64,000 nucleotides of DNA from Liolophura sinensis (Eukaryota > Mollusca > Polyplacophora > Chitonida > Chitonidae): the NCBI RefSeq assembly GCF_032854445.1, contig NC_088295.1, positions 36,240,510 to 36,304,509 on the forward strand. Direction: 5' to 3'. The position numbers were made by a program, and so were the translations under genes. Shown here piece by piece: positions 23,201 to 34,800 of the stretch (positions are counted from its first letter, which is position 1; the number at the start of each line of letters is the position of its first letter). The notes beneath the pieces are model-generated. The model was not told where the DNA came from. It saw only the letters and a list, made by a program, of their open reading frames with translations, and made no database searches.

Positions 23201-26200
23201 TCATGAGGCGCCTCTTCTTGACAATGTCTGCCATGCCCTCTAGGATAAAGAGAACTCGCTGTTCCTCAGATTCCGTCAGAGGCTTCAGGGTCTGAAGATT
23301 GAAAATAAAGGAAGAATGATGTTTTTGCTCAAATTCATAATATACTACATATTTATTTAATAATCCTTCAGAACAAGGGAAAAGGAAATAAATTCTTGCT
23401 CTTGGTGGAATCTGTGACAATTTTGATTCAGTATACAGCGGGTTAGAAGCAAGCAAGCCAGTCAGTGGAGGAAAAAACTGCATCATCTAGATGACACATG
23501 TATACCAAATGTCCATAGTTTCACTGTCTTTTGACATTTGCCAGATTGTCTGAACTTACAACATGTATATTCCTAAATTTGACTATTCATGAATATGACC
23601 ATGCAATAGTCCAACCACTGTAATACTTACGGTATTTGCCCTAAATGTTTGCTCAAAATTACATTTTTTGAGGCAAGATGTTATCATAAAATATTACTTT
23701 TGGTGCTTACATTTTTTCCTGTAGGATATAATATTTTATCTTCCAATCAAACTTTAATACACCATTCTAAGATCAACAGATAAAACTTTCAAAATCAAGC
23801 AAAACTTTACCATGGACACAATTTCATGTCACATACATTACCAATAGGCATCAACCACTTACCCTGGTCAGTGCCCCACGGAGAGGCCTAGTAACAGTGT
23901 GGGTGGGTTTTTTCTCAAGGTGAGGAGTGTTGAAAGCTGGAGCAATCACAATACCACAACTACATATATTCATTATCAAAACAGATTCATCATATAGTAT
24001 GGCGGTATTGAATAAGCATGGAGAAATAGAAAACACTTCAATGATCTTACAGGCACTTATCCAAAGCATATCACTTTGACTATATAAAGAAATCTTGTAA
24101 TGAAGTACACATAAAGCACAAAGCAAAAAACTTTAATACTGTGAAAAACAAACCAAAAACAGTAGCTTTTTGCTTCTGAGACAATTTACAGGACTTCAGT
24201 TTACTGAAGACAGAGGGGCAATGTGCATTAGGGGTATAACTCTGCCAATATTATCTCCTACCAAGAAAATGGACTGAGAGTTAGTACAGGCAGCCAAATT
24301 GCATTACTAAGCACTAGGGTGTAAAATAATGGTTCTTACCATTCTCCATAATGTCACAGAAGTCTTTGTATGCCACCCGTCCATCTGACTGGCGGTAAAA
24401 TTCTACAACTTTCTGGATCTCACCCCTGGAAAGTTGAGCCTCTTTGCCAACAGCAAGAGCTAGCCCACAGATAAACTGGTTTTCTGTTATTATTCCACTT
24501 CTGAGGGGATCGTGATCCCTAAAGAACTCTGTGGTACGAATGCCATTTTTATAAACTGCCACCATGATCTTGTCAAAGACTTGATTCAGCGTGGGGTCAT
24601 CAGTTATCTGAGAAAGAATTAAAGCCCACAATTGTTGGTGAAGGTGTCTACAAATGGTGTCTCTTCAACATTCTTTTTATCGTAGTGAGTGTTGAAAGAT
24701 GTAATCTTAAATATAAAAAACTAATGACTAAATATTTCACAGGCATAAGCATATATATATAAATATATATATATAAAATCCTGCTTCACTCTCATTCACT
24801 ACATACTTCAACAATTATAGGTACACCAGCTAGTAACTGAGCCCTGAGATTAAGATAGTTGTCTATGTGAGTCCCCGCTGAGTCTTACTGATGGCCACAT
24901 ATGTAGTCTGTGCTATACAACTGTACTCTGAATGAATCAGTACATCACTGATACTTACCACGTAAGCCAGCATGTAACATTTATTGACAACCACATGTGG
25001 TCTTTGCTATAAGATGATGATTGTGTCGTGAATGAATCAGTACACTGCTAATACATAATGACCATTTGTAGTCATACTGATGGCAATATGCAGCCTGTGC
25101 TATATGTTTGCAGACAAATAAATGAATCCGTACATGACTGGTACTTACTACATGAGGGGCAAAATCCACATTTCTGGTAGGGATGACTGGTAATCCCTTC
25201 CCCTGATCTAACAGTTGGCTGATGGCCATAACATCATGGTGCAGGTTAAGGTAGTTCACCAGGCCATCATTTTCTGGGTCTCTGTACTTAGTTACCAGCA
25301 GATACATATCTCTCTCTGTCACATCTGGGGGACCAGGAAAACTGCGGTAAAACTGTCAACCAAACCGAATGCAAACCATCTTCAACAGTATTAAATAAAT
25401 AGTAATTCAGTTATCATCGCAGCATATATTTTTGGTCATTATATCAGCATGAAATTCAGGCTAAATATTCCAACAAAGAATTAGTACATGAGAATTAACC
25501 CAAATAAAGGAGTGCATTTGGCACGTGGAATAGCCTGTGCAGAAAAGCAGTTTTGCAATGACCTACCTGGCTCTCTGTGACTGTTCCCACATGGTGTTTG
25601 TCAAAATCAGAAAAGCATGTCCTCAAGTTGATGCCGTGGTATTGATAATATCTCTGAATTTTCTGTAAGAGATTGAAGAGATCCTTTTCTCCCTCTGGAT
25701 CCAATGGTCTAACAGAGCGTATTGTGCCCAAACTGAAACAGAATGGTAAACATATGCACTCAAACTTTGGTTAAATGTTTTATTTTATTTTAGGCTGTAT
25801 TAAATGTTCATATGTTCATTTCATGCAAAATGACAGAGTGGCCATCAGAATGGTTTCCTTGAGTTTTTCAATCCTCTTTTATGCATGTACATTATTATGG
25901 ATGTATCAAGACTCTACTTTTGATTTTGGACATTTAACCATTCTGTAGCACAAGATCAAGCTGGTAATCACACAAACCCAGTATGGCTAAAAACATGTGA
26001 GCTACATGTACACATGAACACTACATTCACTTCTTTACAGAGTGCAACCATATTGACTCAACTATACATATCATCATGAAAAAACAAAAACGAAAACAAC
26101 GATTATTATAAATAACCATAAAATAATGACTAAACCTAACCTCCCTTCTCTACACCAATATGATCATTTTACCCAATGATGTTAGTTTACATTGTAATAC

Positions 26201-27022
26201 ATATAGTACTTACAATTCTTTTGCCTCCACCCTTTGAGAGGATGGGTCTTTTGAAACAAGGCGTGGGTTAAATGGTTGATTGATGGTTTCACAAAACTTT
26301 CTGTAGTTGATGTCCCCTTTCGACCCACAACCATATTTTGAGGCCAAGTAATCCTCTTGTTCTGGAGTCAACTTAATTCCCAGAGTTTGCCACAGACATC
26401 GGAAAAACATTGGCCCTGAAATACAAGTTCAAAACTGATTTAAATGGATCCCGAGTAACAACACTCTGTATAAGCCATACATAAGATGACTGCAATCACC
26501 AATTATTAAACAGTTTTTGTTCTAGGGAAGGTTATCAAGCAAGAATGGAATACTTATGAGTTAAACTCATAGCTCATCATAAATTGGTAGAATACATATA
26601 ATCCCAGAAATTGAAAAGACAATCAGTACCATATCTGTTGTAGTTGTGGACGTATTAAAGCTAGAGATAATGACAGATATATCTGTATGAAGTTTGAACT
26701 GTGCTCTTGCAGAGTAAATACAAAAACTACATTGGATGTACATGGAGTAGGCCTATAGTCCTGATTGATACACTGAATCACTGGTGATGAAGTAAGGCAT
26801 GAACTTAATGTTCCAAGCATTTGGGTCTTTGCTTCAATGTCGTACAGGTAGGAAAAATGCAACTTATGGTGAATTTGTACTGTTGGTGATTGACATACTT
26901 GTAACAAAACCGGAACGCAGCCCGTCATAGTCATGGAAAAACTCTGTCACCCTGATCCGTTTTGTCTGTGCTAATGTGGAGAGATTATCCTCTATGTTGT
27001 GTGAAACTGCAGCAGCAGACAT
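17289..27022 (-). CDS. Multi-EF-hand repeat protein, probable ciliary protein (15 coding exons, 925 aa)
   Basis: Exons in coding order (coordinates high to low): 27022-26899, 26415-26214, 25732-25567, 25352-25149, 24607-24340, 23936-23863, 23291-23172, 23016-22851, 22603-22452, 21909-21699, 20859-20655, 19949-19667, 18989-18841, 18381-18180, 17540-17289. All junctions are GT-AG, all phases agree, and the sum is 2778 bases. The start ATG (in ACCATGTC) is the first in frame. The protein has eight EF-hand pairs, each opening with F-x-D-[YFH]-D-x-x-x-x-G and closing with a [VI]-x-Y-x-x-F-type helix, e.g. FFHDYDGLRSGFVT, YFQDYDPLRSGSIT, LFEDYDRVHMGAVS. Linkers contain LEKKPTHTV and LEKNPTYQV. Loops carry two extra residues and mostly Gln where Ca-binding Glu is usual, so Ca binding is doubtful. 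No signal peptide or membrane segment was seen. It recalls EFCAB6-like proteins, but no orthologue is assigned. Confidence 0.88.
24870..25150. repeat. ~93-bp degenerate tandem repeat spanning an exon-4 splice donor
   Basis: Three copies in the EF-hand gene share ACTGATGGCCACAT-like, TGTGCTATA and GAATGAATCAGTACA phrases. The last copy contains the real exon-4 donor (complement ACTTAC, 25143-25148). The first copy carries a second ACTTAC (about 24954-24959) in the same context, a duplicated splice donor within the intron. Confidence 0.7.
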
Positions 27023-27755
27023 GGTGACAACCTTATCTGGACAAAAACAACATAAAAACAACCTCATATTTACATACATGTATGAACTGTTATGGATGAC
27101 AACAGTTCGTTGGCAGATATGGCAAATTAGTAAACAGATCATGCAGTTGTTTTGCCTTAAATTTAGACAGTTCCAGTGGCAATATATTAGATAAACCAGA
27201 AGTAAATAGTTAATAAATGTATACCAAGCAGGCTACATGTTGCATAATTACAATATATGAAACAAGAATAAAGTGAATACAACTGGCATTGTTTTAGAGA
27301 ATTAAACCGAGAGAAACAAATAGTCTATTAAAGGATGAGAACAGAAAATTTACCCTATGGATAAAATATGTTTATGTTTCTTCTGTGAAGCATGGGAAAA
27401 CGATTAACAAGGTATTAATTCAGAAAGAAATTTTCTCTGAGAGTCACGACTTTTACACCGACGTTATAATAATGGTGGATAATCGAGGTCGCGTAGGCCT
27501 ATTTTGAAAAGAAATTTTTTTTTTCCTGCACCAGGACCAACTTGAATACACGACACAACAAGCAATAACAATATCTGCATATATCAATACCGACTGCTAC
27601 CGGTAACGATACAGTCATAAGTTCTGTTGTCAAAATTTGTAGGGAAGGCCTACCAACTCAGCTTCACTAGCCACGCAAATGTGTGAATATGTCATTTGAC
27701 AACTGAACTACTGACAACATTAAGTCTTTAAAACATAAGAATTAGCACTACTTAC

Positions 27756-27870
27756 TGTAAAAACACTCTGCTGAATGAAAAATTCGAGAAGAACTCCGAT
27801 AAGAAATCAAACACACGAGGCAAGATTTTGTTTGTACTTGTCCTGAAGCTTCTCCGTTGCCTGGTGACCA
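27756..27870 (-). other. Probable 5' untranslated exon of the EF-hand gene
   Basis: The first coding exon begins after an acceptor (TTTTTGTCCAG, end at about 27035), so an upstream exon is needed. A good donor, ACA|GTAAGT on the minus strand, ends an exon at 27756. The upstream limit is a guess, set near the X-box. No in-frame ATG exists in this exon, supporting the ATG at 27022. Confidence 0.55.
27856..27868 (-). promoter_or_regulatory. RFX-type X-box
   Basis: The minus strand reads GTCACC-A-GGCAAC, matching the X-box pattern GTNRCC N(0-3) RGYAAC bound by RFX factors, which drive ciliary genes in animals. It lies about 100 bp before the first exon's donor and on the same strand as the EF-hand gene. 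The match is full on this strand. Confidence 0.65.
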
Positions 27871-28649
27871 CGAAGGGAGGTAATAGCCAACAAATAGAGA
27901 GTGGTCTCCCTTGACGCAAAAATCGATTTTTAAGCAAGCTTATCTTTAAAATATCACGAACAAATAAATAATGGTAAAACATATATCAAATAAATAGCGA
28001 GACTCAAAATGGCATGTGAAACTAAAATAAAGGTAAGAAATATGAAGATAAGGCATAATTTCAGTGAATAGCATATGTTAATTAGGCCCGACAAGGCATA
28101 TCATCGTCAAAAATGCGTATATTTCTTACCCACAATTACCGAATCATTTTACTGCTGTTGTTTTCGTGCATTTGTTTGTCATTTTAAATAAACGGGCAGT
28201 TATTAATGTGAAGAATACTTTATGACTTTTTTTTAGATTCTATATGTTTTTCTGCGATAGGCATGTGTACTAAAGTACCGTGAATACTTTGACAGATGAA
28301 AGATAATAAATTATGGTATGAGACATGCTACAAATAAATTACAACGATTTATTTGAAAACCATTTTCGAAAAGTAAGGTACTATGCCTGTAAAGAATGCA
28401 TACAATATGTGTTCAGAGCAAATTGTATAGAGGTTTTTTATTTTTCTTTTTTTTTCCCATATTGATCTGCTTTGATGGCCAGATTTAATAGCATTATATG
28501 TTTTCCCACTTCTACACTTATAACATCTTTAAGTGTAACTGTAAAATCAGCACATAAACCTTTTAATACACTCAAATAACAATGTAGGTATAAAATAATG
28601 TCGTCATTGAGAAAGGCGGTTCTTTGTCCTTTGAATCTGCCACTCTTTA

Positions 28650-28663
28650 GCGCCATCTGGCGG
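28650..28663 (+). promoter_or_regulatory. CTCF-like motif upstream of hnRNP A
   Basis: GCGCCATCTGGCGG; its complement CCGCCAGATGGCGC differs from the animal CTCF core CCASCAGRKGGCGC at one position. It lies 149 bp upstream of the first ATG. Related motifs occupy the same place in the two paralogues (44529-44542, 56647-56660). Confidence 0.5.
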
Positions 28664-28811
28664 GAGGAAATAAGCCAATTAGAGAGGAGAGGGCAAGTGT
28701 CCCCCATTTCTTTCTCTCCTTTCGCAGATTTTGTCCAACACATCACACGACATTCACGACACATTTCGGTGAAGTTTTGTCAGGGCATCTGTGTTGTAAG
28801 CCCGGATAAAA

Positions 28812-31800
28812 ATGGCAGAGGGAGAGCAGTCCGAATTGTCGGCTACAGTCGGTGAAAACGAATGGAGAAGATGATCAACTCTTTACTCAGGACCCTGACG
28901 TAGGCTTCGAGCAAGCCGGCACAGACAGCCAAGGGGTTGAAGGCGGTGACACAATCGGTGACGACGCGAATGAAGATGACGATCATAGGTAAATATCTTT
29001 CAAACTCTCATTAACGAGATTTCCTGTCTTCTGTAGTTTGAAATACACCACTTACATTTGACATGGTGTCGGAACTCGGTTTGGAAGTCCACATGGCGCA
29101 CGATCAACATGGCCGCACTCAAAATTGCCCCCCCCCCCCCATTCCCTTCCCCTCTTTTGAGGGTAGGCTGTATTGAATATTTTTCAAGTCATCAGGAAGA
29201 TTTTTTGATCACACCTTGACATGTCGGTTAAGTAAACCTAGAGGATGTGAAAATGAATGCTGAATTTGACTTTTTGTTACACCCTGTGTTATAATCCATG
29301 TCACATTCTAGTGCAGTTTGTTCATTGAGAAACTGTGTAATTGCAAGCATGAATTGAATCTTTCCATGTAGCCACAACTTCTCGAATGGTCACAGAGCTA
29401 AATTCGTCACTGATGCTGGAGATCAAAGCCTACTCACTTAATCATATTTTCTTTACATCATCGCTGTTACTTATTCGAAGGAATTATCCCCAGCTTGCTT
29501 GTTAGCTCTTACTGTCAGAACAGTCGCAGCTATGTTTCCATGTAGCCCTGGATAAATATGTGTGCATTTTTATGTTGGATTTGCACTCAAGTAGTTATAG
29601 CTTGCTTCCATTCACCCCTGTAGGATACCGGTACTTAAAGTTTCAACCAACAATGACCAATTACCACCTCCATGGCCTGTCTAGTTACTCTTGTGCTTGA
29701 GTTATCACTAGACTGTCGATCATTCCAAAGATAAATATCAATCCATATTACTTTCACACTTTGTGGGTTTTCCCCGGGCTGTGCTTGCTTTCCTCCCACC
29801 GTAATGCTGGCTGCCGTCGTATAAGTGAATTATTCTTGAGTATGGAGTAAAACACTAATCAAATGAATAAATAAATACTTTGACGCTCACTGGAACAAAG
29901 ACGGTTGCAGATCGTATACACCACTTAGGCTTCTGGGCCACACATTCCTACTGTTTGTGGTTGCAAGTCCTGGAAACCGCGATAATCACATATACAACAT
30001 CCTAACAGAAGAAGACAGTGGCCATTTTAGAAACTTGAAATCAGCAGAGAGGCGGAACAATGAAATATTAATGGATATTTACCTTTGGGGTGATCAGCAG
30101 CTCTGGGTTTTAATAGCCTGGTGGTCTAGGACCTTAAACGTTGTCAAGCAGTAAATTGCTGTAAATAAACATATCGAGGGGGCTAGTGATCAACTGATTT
30201 CCAAAATCTAACTAAGTATCTTACAAGGCTGAACTCATAAAATTAAAAATATACTGCCTTCCCATTATAACTGTAGGTGGTATTCTTGTATGAATGCCTA
30301 ACGTAATCTATGTATTGGTATCAGGGGCTTAGCCAGCGACCCGTCCACCCGTCTTTTGGGCGGGTAAGCAGGGGAATAAATCTGAAGACGGGTGAAAAGG
30401 AGAGCGGAAAAAAAATCACCGTAGGGGGCCTACCCACATAACTAGGGTATATAAAAATGGAAATTACAACAACAGCGCAACATGTACTGAAGCTGTCAAG
30501 TTTGTGAAGTCTGGTCTGAGCTCCGAACGAATGCAGGCCAATAATCTTTGCCACACTGATAGAATAGACCATACTGTAAGAAACGCTGATGTGACATACA
30601 CATACTAATTGTGAGCAGCGGAGGGACGCTTAGGGAGCAGATAAATGCCTGCGGTACCAATGTATGTTATTGCATAACACCAAATCAGCCTCCGAAACAG
30701 AAGAGAGTTGAAAATTCATGTAGTTTCAGTTTAACATGTTTATACTGTCAAGTTTTATTACACTGGGAGATGTAAATAAATTCACTAAAGACTGATCACT
30801 TTGACTTCATTTTAATTTAAATTAATCAGAAACTAACTGGGTGCTGATGAAAACTGTTTATACATGTATCTACAAGGTAGTTTTTTACTCAGCCCAAACA
30901 TTAAATGCCACTGTCTTCACTGAACAAAGATCTCGGCCGGGTGCCGGTCACGACAATTAACTGTCAAGACAGAGCTGACATGTCGAGGATAACTTCACAA
31001 AATCTGCACCCCATTTACGTCAACAGAATTAGTACCTCAGATATATAAGATATACAAGATATGTCATTTTGTCTCTCCCAAAGTATCACCTGACATATTT
31101 TTTGTAGTTGATGACATTTGTTTGCCCTTGTTCTAAGTGTGATCTTTGTTTTTCAAGCCTCGCTTGGTGTTCAGATTGAAGGAAATAGTGCAATGACTGG
31201 TTAACTGGTATCAGTATAATGGCTTGGGTGGGGCGGCTAACTTGTCTTCGGTAAGGCGTCACTGAAGCAGCACTAGATAAAAGAGGGGTGGAAATCCTTC
31301 CTGCAATAAGGAGGCACATGACATGTACTCAAAGAGTTCCTTCATCGTCATATAACTGAAAAATTGTTAAGTATAACGTTAAACCCCTAGCACTCACTCA
31401 CTCACTCGTTTGTCAAGTACAACAACAACGACACATAGGCGCCCGTGTCCAGACTCCATTAAGTATGTAGGCCTGTGTATGTGTGCTTGGGGTTTTACAT
31501 TGTACAACAAATGGTTATGCCTATACAATTATAGGTATATCAGAAGTATTAAAAGTACAATCGGAATATGTAATGTTTACAGGATACGTTAGTACCCAAA
31601 TAACTATATGTATATGAAGTTGGTCAATAGTTTCCAAAATTTCTGACATCCTGCTGAAAAGTTACATGTACAAGTACATATGTATATGAATTTTAGGACC
31701 ACTCAATCCTAGCTTTAAATGCCCTTTTCTCTATTTAGAAAATATTGGCAGGAAATGTCGAGCATTGTCATTTTCATATTTTTTTTCATTTTACTGAATT

Positions 31801-34800
31801 AGGAAAAGATGACTTGAACAACTTTGAACTATTCATGGAGTCCTAAATATAGGGGCAAACTGCCTGTGTGACTTTTCTAAACCCAACCTGACCTCTTTTT
31901 GTCTCTGTAAGGCTAAGAAGTCTCTGACACACAAAAACTGATTTCTAGGCTGTCCAGAAAACATGCACGCTGATTTGTATAAACATTTGAAGATCATTAA
32001 TTTCTGTCTAGAAACTTACTCTTCAAATTGGTTTAACCGAAGGATACATGTATTAATGCAAAATTGTGGTTTTCTTTCAGGAAAATCTTTGTTGGAGGAC
32101 TCAGCAGAGACACGTCATCTGGTATGTGTTTCAGAGAAGAAAACTTTGTCATCTAAGTTGAAAGAATTGAGGCCTGATTTTAAAAATTGTACAGTTCTAT
32201 TGGATTAATCACACATCTTTTAGAAAACAAATCATCATGGTGATAATCATAAGTTAAATGGTCACTTTTTTCCAAGTTCTGTATGGAAAGATTGGTCTGT
32301 TTCTATTCTTCATTTGTTAAAAATAAATCAAAGTTTGCTTAAATGATACTCATTAGTAGGTTCATATTAAATATGCTCCAATGTTTTGTCTTTACAGCTG
32401 ACTTGAAAAAATACTTTTCTAAATATGGTGAGGTAACCAAATGTGAGCTGAAGACAGATTTAGAAAGTGGCCGATCAAGAGGATTTGGATTTATAGTTTT
32501 CAAAGATACAGCTAGTATAGACAAGGTAATATATTGTGAAAGTCTCTAATACAAACATCTTTCTCATTTGTTTAGTGCATTTAGAGGCTAATTTCTTCAT
32601 TCGTGTAAAAACACTTGTCCTGTAGAGCCTCACTAAATTACCTCCCTTGATCAGTCTGTCATGTAAATGGTGTGTGTTTTGAATCGATCTTTGGTTAGGT
32701 GGGAGGTTTGAAAATGTTTTATGCACATTTTTTTATGTTGAACTGGCATCAGCAGGGGCTCACAGAAGTCGTCTTGACGAGCATTTCTTCGGTCCTTCGA
32801 TTGGATAAAAAAAACTCAACAGCTGGTTATATTTATTCAATTTGATGCTGTTTTTGAAAGAAATATTCAAAATTCAGTTTGAATATATCCAAAGTTCCAA
32901 AGTCCCAAAAAGCAACCTGGTCATGTTACGAGTTATCTCCCTTTTACCCAAAGCTTCATGGTCCTCTGTGTTAATTAGATTTAAGAAGGCAGGTTTATGA
33001 TGCAGAAGAGTGTGTGAAATCAAACAGGAGCAGTACCCTCTCAATAAGTCAAATCGGACTTTGTTTTGAACTTCTTTATTGAACTGGTTTTCTTCGTTTT
33101 ATAACTTGTTTATTTTGACAAGTAAGGATAATGTTTCAAGAGAATTTAGATAATGCACAGAGCATTCATCTGTAGGCTCTATTCAGATTAGTTTCTGGTA
33201 TACATGTAAGATGTTGCGTGATTTTTGTTCTCAAATGTTTTTTTTTTTCTTTATATCATTTTTAACATGTCATTTTACAGACTCTGAGTGACAACCACAT
33301 ATTCCTTAAGCCATAAATGCATGACCATTTTGTCTGGATTGAATATTTTTTAAAAGTGACGTCAAGACCAATTTCCCCTGGTGTAAGTTTCAGTCAATCT
33401 AGACTAATGCTCCAGGTTGGAAAATTTCTGGGCAGGTCTTCACACTTCTCTGGACTCCTATCCTGCAATACATGTAACAATAACTGCAGTGTGTGCTGAG
33501 TAGCAGTTTGCAGTATCAGCTAGGAGGCCAGCTTGAGTTCATATATATGCAGTGATGATTACTTTAACTCATTGAAGTATAGTAAGGTACAAAAACATTC
33601 AATTTTAATTATTCATATGGTCAGTCAAACAAAAATAAACTCAACTTCAGTTGAGAGAAAAACTCAGCTTCGCCTAGAAAGTGGTGGTAGGTACGTGAAA
33701 ACTGACTGACTGACGTGAATCCCTGCATCAGTTGAAGACCAATCTCCAGAGATGAGCTTGCCAATACCCAGTATGAAATATGCCAAAAGAATCACGGGAA
33801 AGGCCTACGCTGAATTACCTCCCTTGTTACACAACAGTGACTATGAAATACTGCGAAATTAGTTTTTTGTGTCATGAAACTACTATAAGTGAGACCTCGC
33901 CTGTTAAAGAATGTATGGTATGTTGTTATGCAGTATGTAGGTTATGCCACAACTATGACAGATATTTTCTAGGCGTCATAATGCGCAAAAATATGTTGTA
34001 TCCAATGCTCTCCCTAGATTGTATTTAATTAGTGCCAGGATTTTAAATTCGCCTCTTAATGGATGAAAAAATACATGCTGTAATTCTTTAACCTTTTGCT
34101 TGCTTGCAAAGTGTTTATTCAAGCATATTTAATTTCTAAATTGTTCTGTGTTGACTGATAAAATTATAGTTTTTGTGAAACCCTGAAACTAGCCAGTCCA
34201 ACCAATGTAGTTGTGTCTCCAAAACCAAATTTAAAATGTGCATAAATTACACTGAAAGTTGTTCTTTCAAATAAGAAAAGGTTGAGGAATTAGGTATAAG
34301 GTTTTTCCTGTACTATCCGAATAAGTTTCAAAATTAAAAACTGTTGGCTTAAAGCCAGGTCTTCAACTAGCTTATGTCACTTTAACTCCAAAACTTACCA
34401 TTACCCATTTTCTGAGATCCCACCTAACCATTGTTAACTCCTAAAGACGCACCTTTTAAAACTAGAGAGTGACATGAAGGGATGTAATTCGGTGTGGCCC
34501 TACTCAGCTGAGAACTTGTTCCTCCCTCCCCTGGAGAAGGATGGCCATGGCAATCCTATGGGCTGCATACATGCTTCTTTTCTAAAAATTATCACTTCAG
34601 CAACATTTGATAATAAAACTAATTTTTATTTTGTAAAGAGATTTGTAAAGCTCTCTAATGCTGTATTAATAAGCTATTTTAGTGAATTTCAAAAATCAAC
34701 TGAAATCCCTATTTATACCGTATACAGCTTACAGACCTTTCTATTCAGTTACATGATGTATATCTCCAATATATTAAAGCCATGACACAAGATACCACAA

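Noticed and set aside
30320-30600. CAGGGGCTTAGCCAGCGACC start reminiscent of a hAT-type end
   Set aside because: No matching inverted end or target duplication was found.
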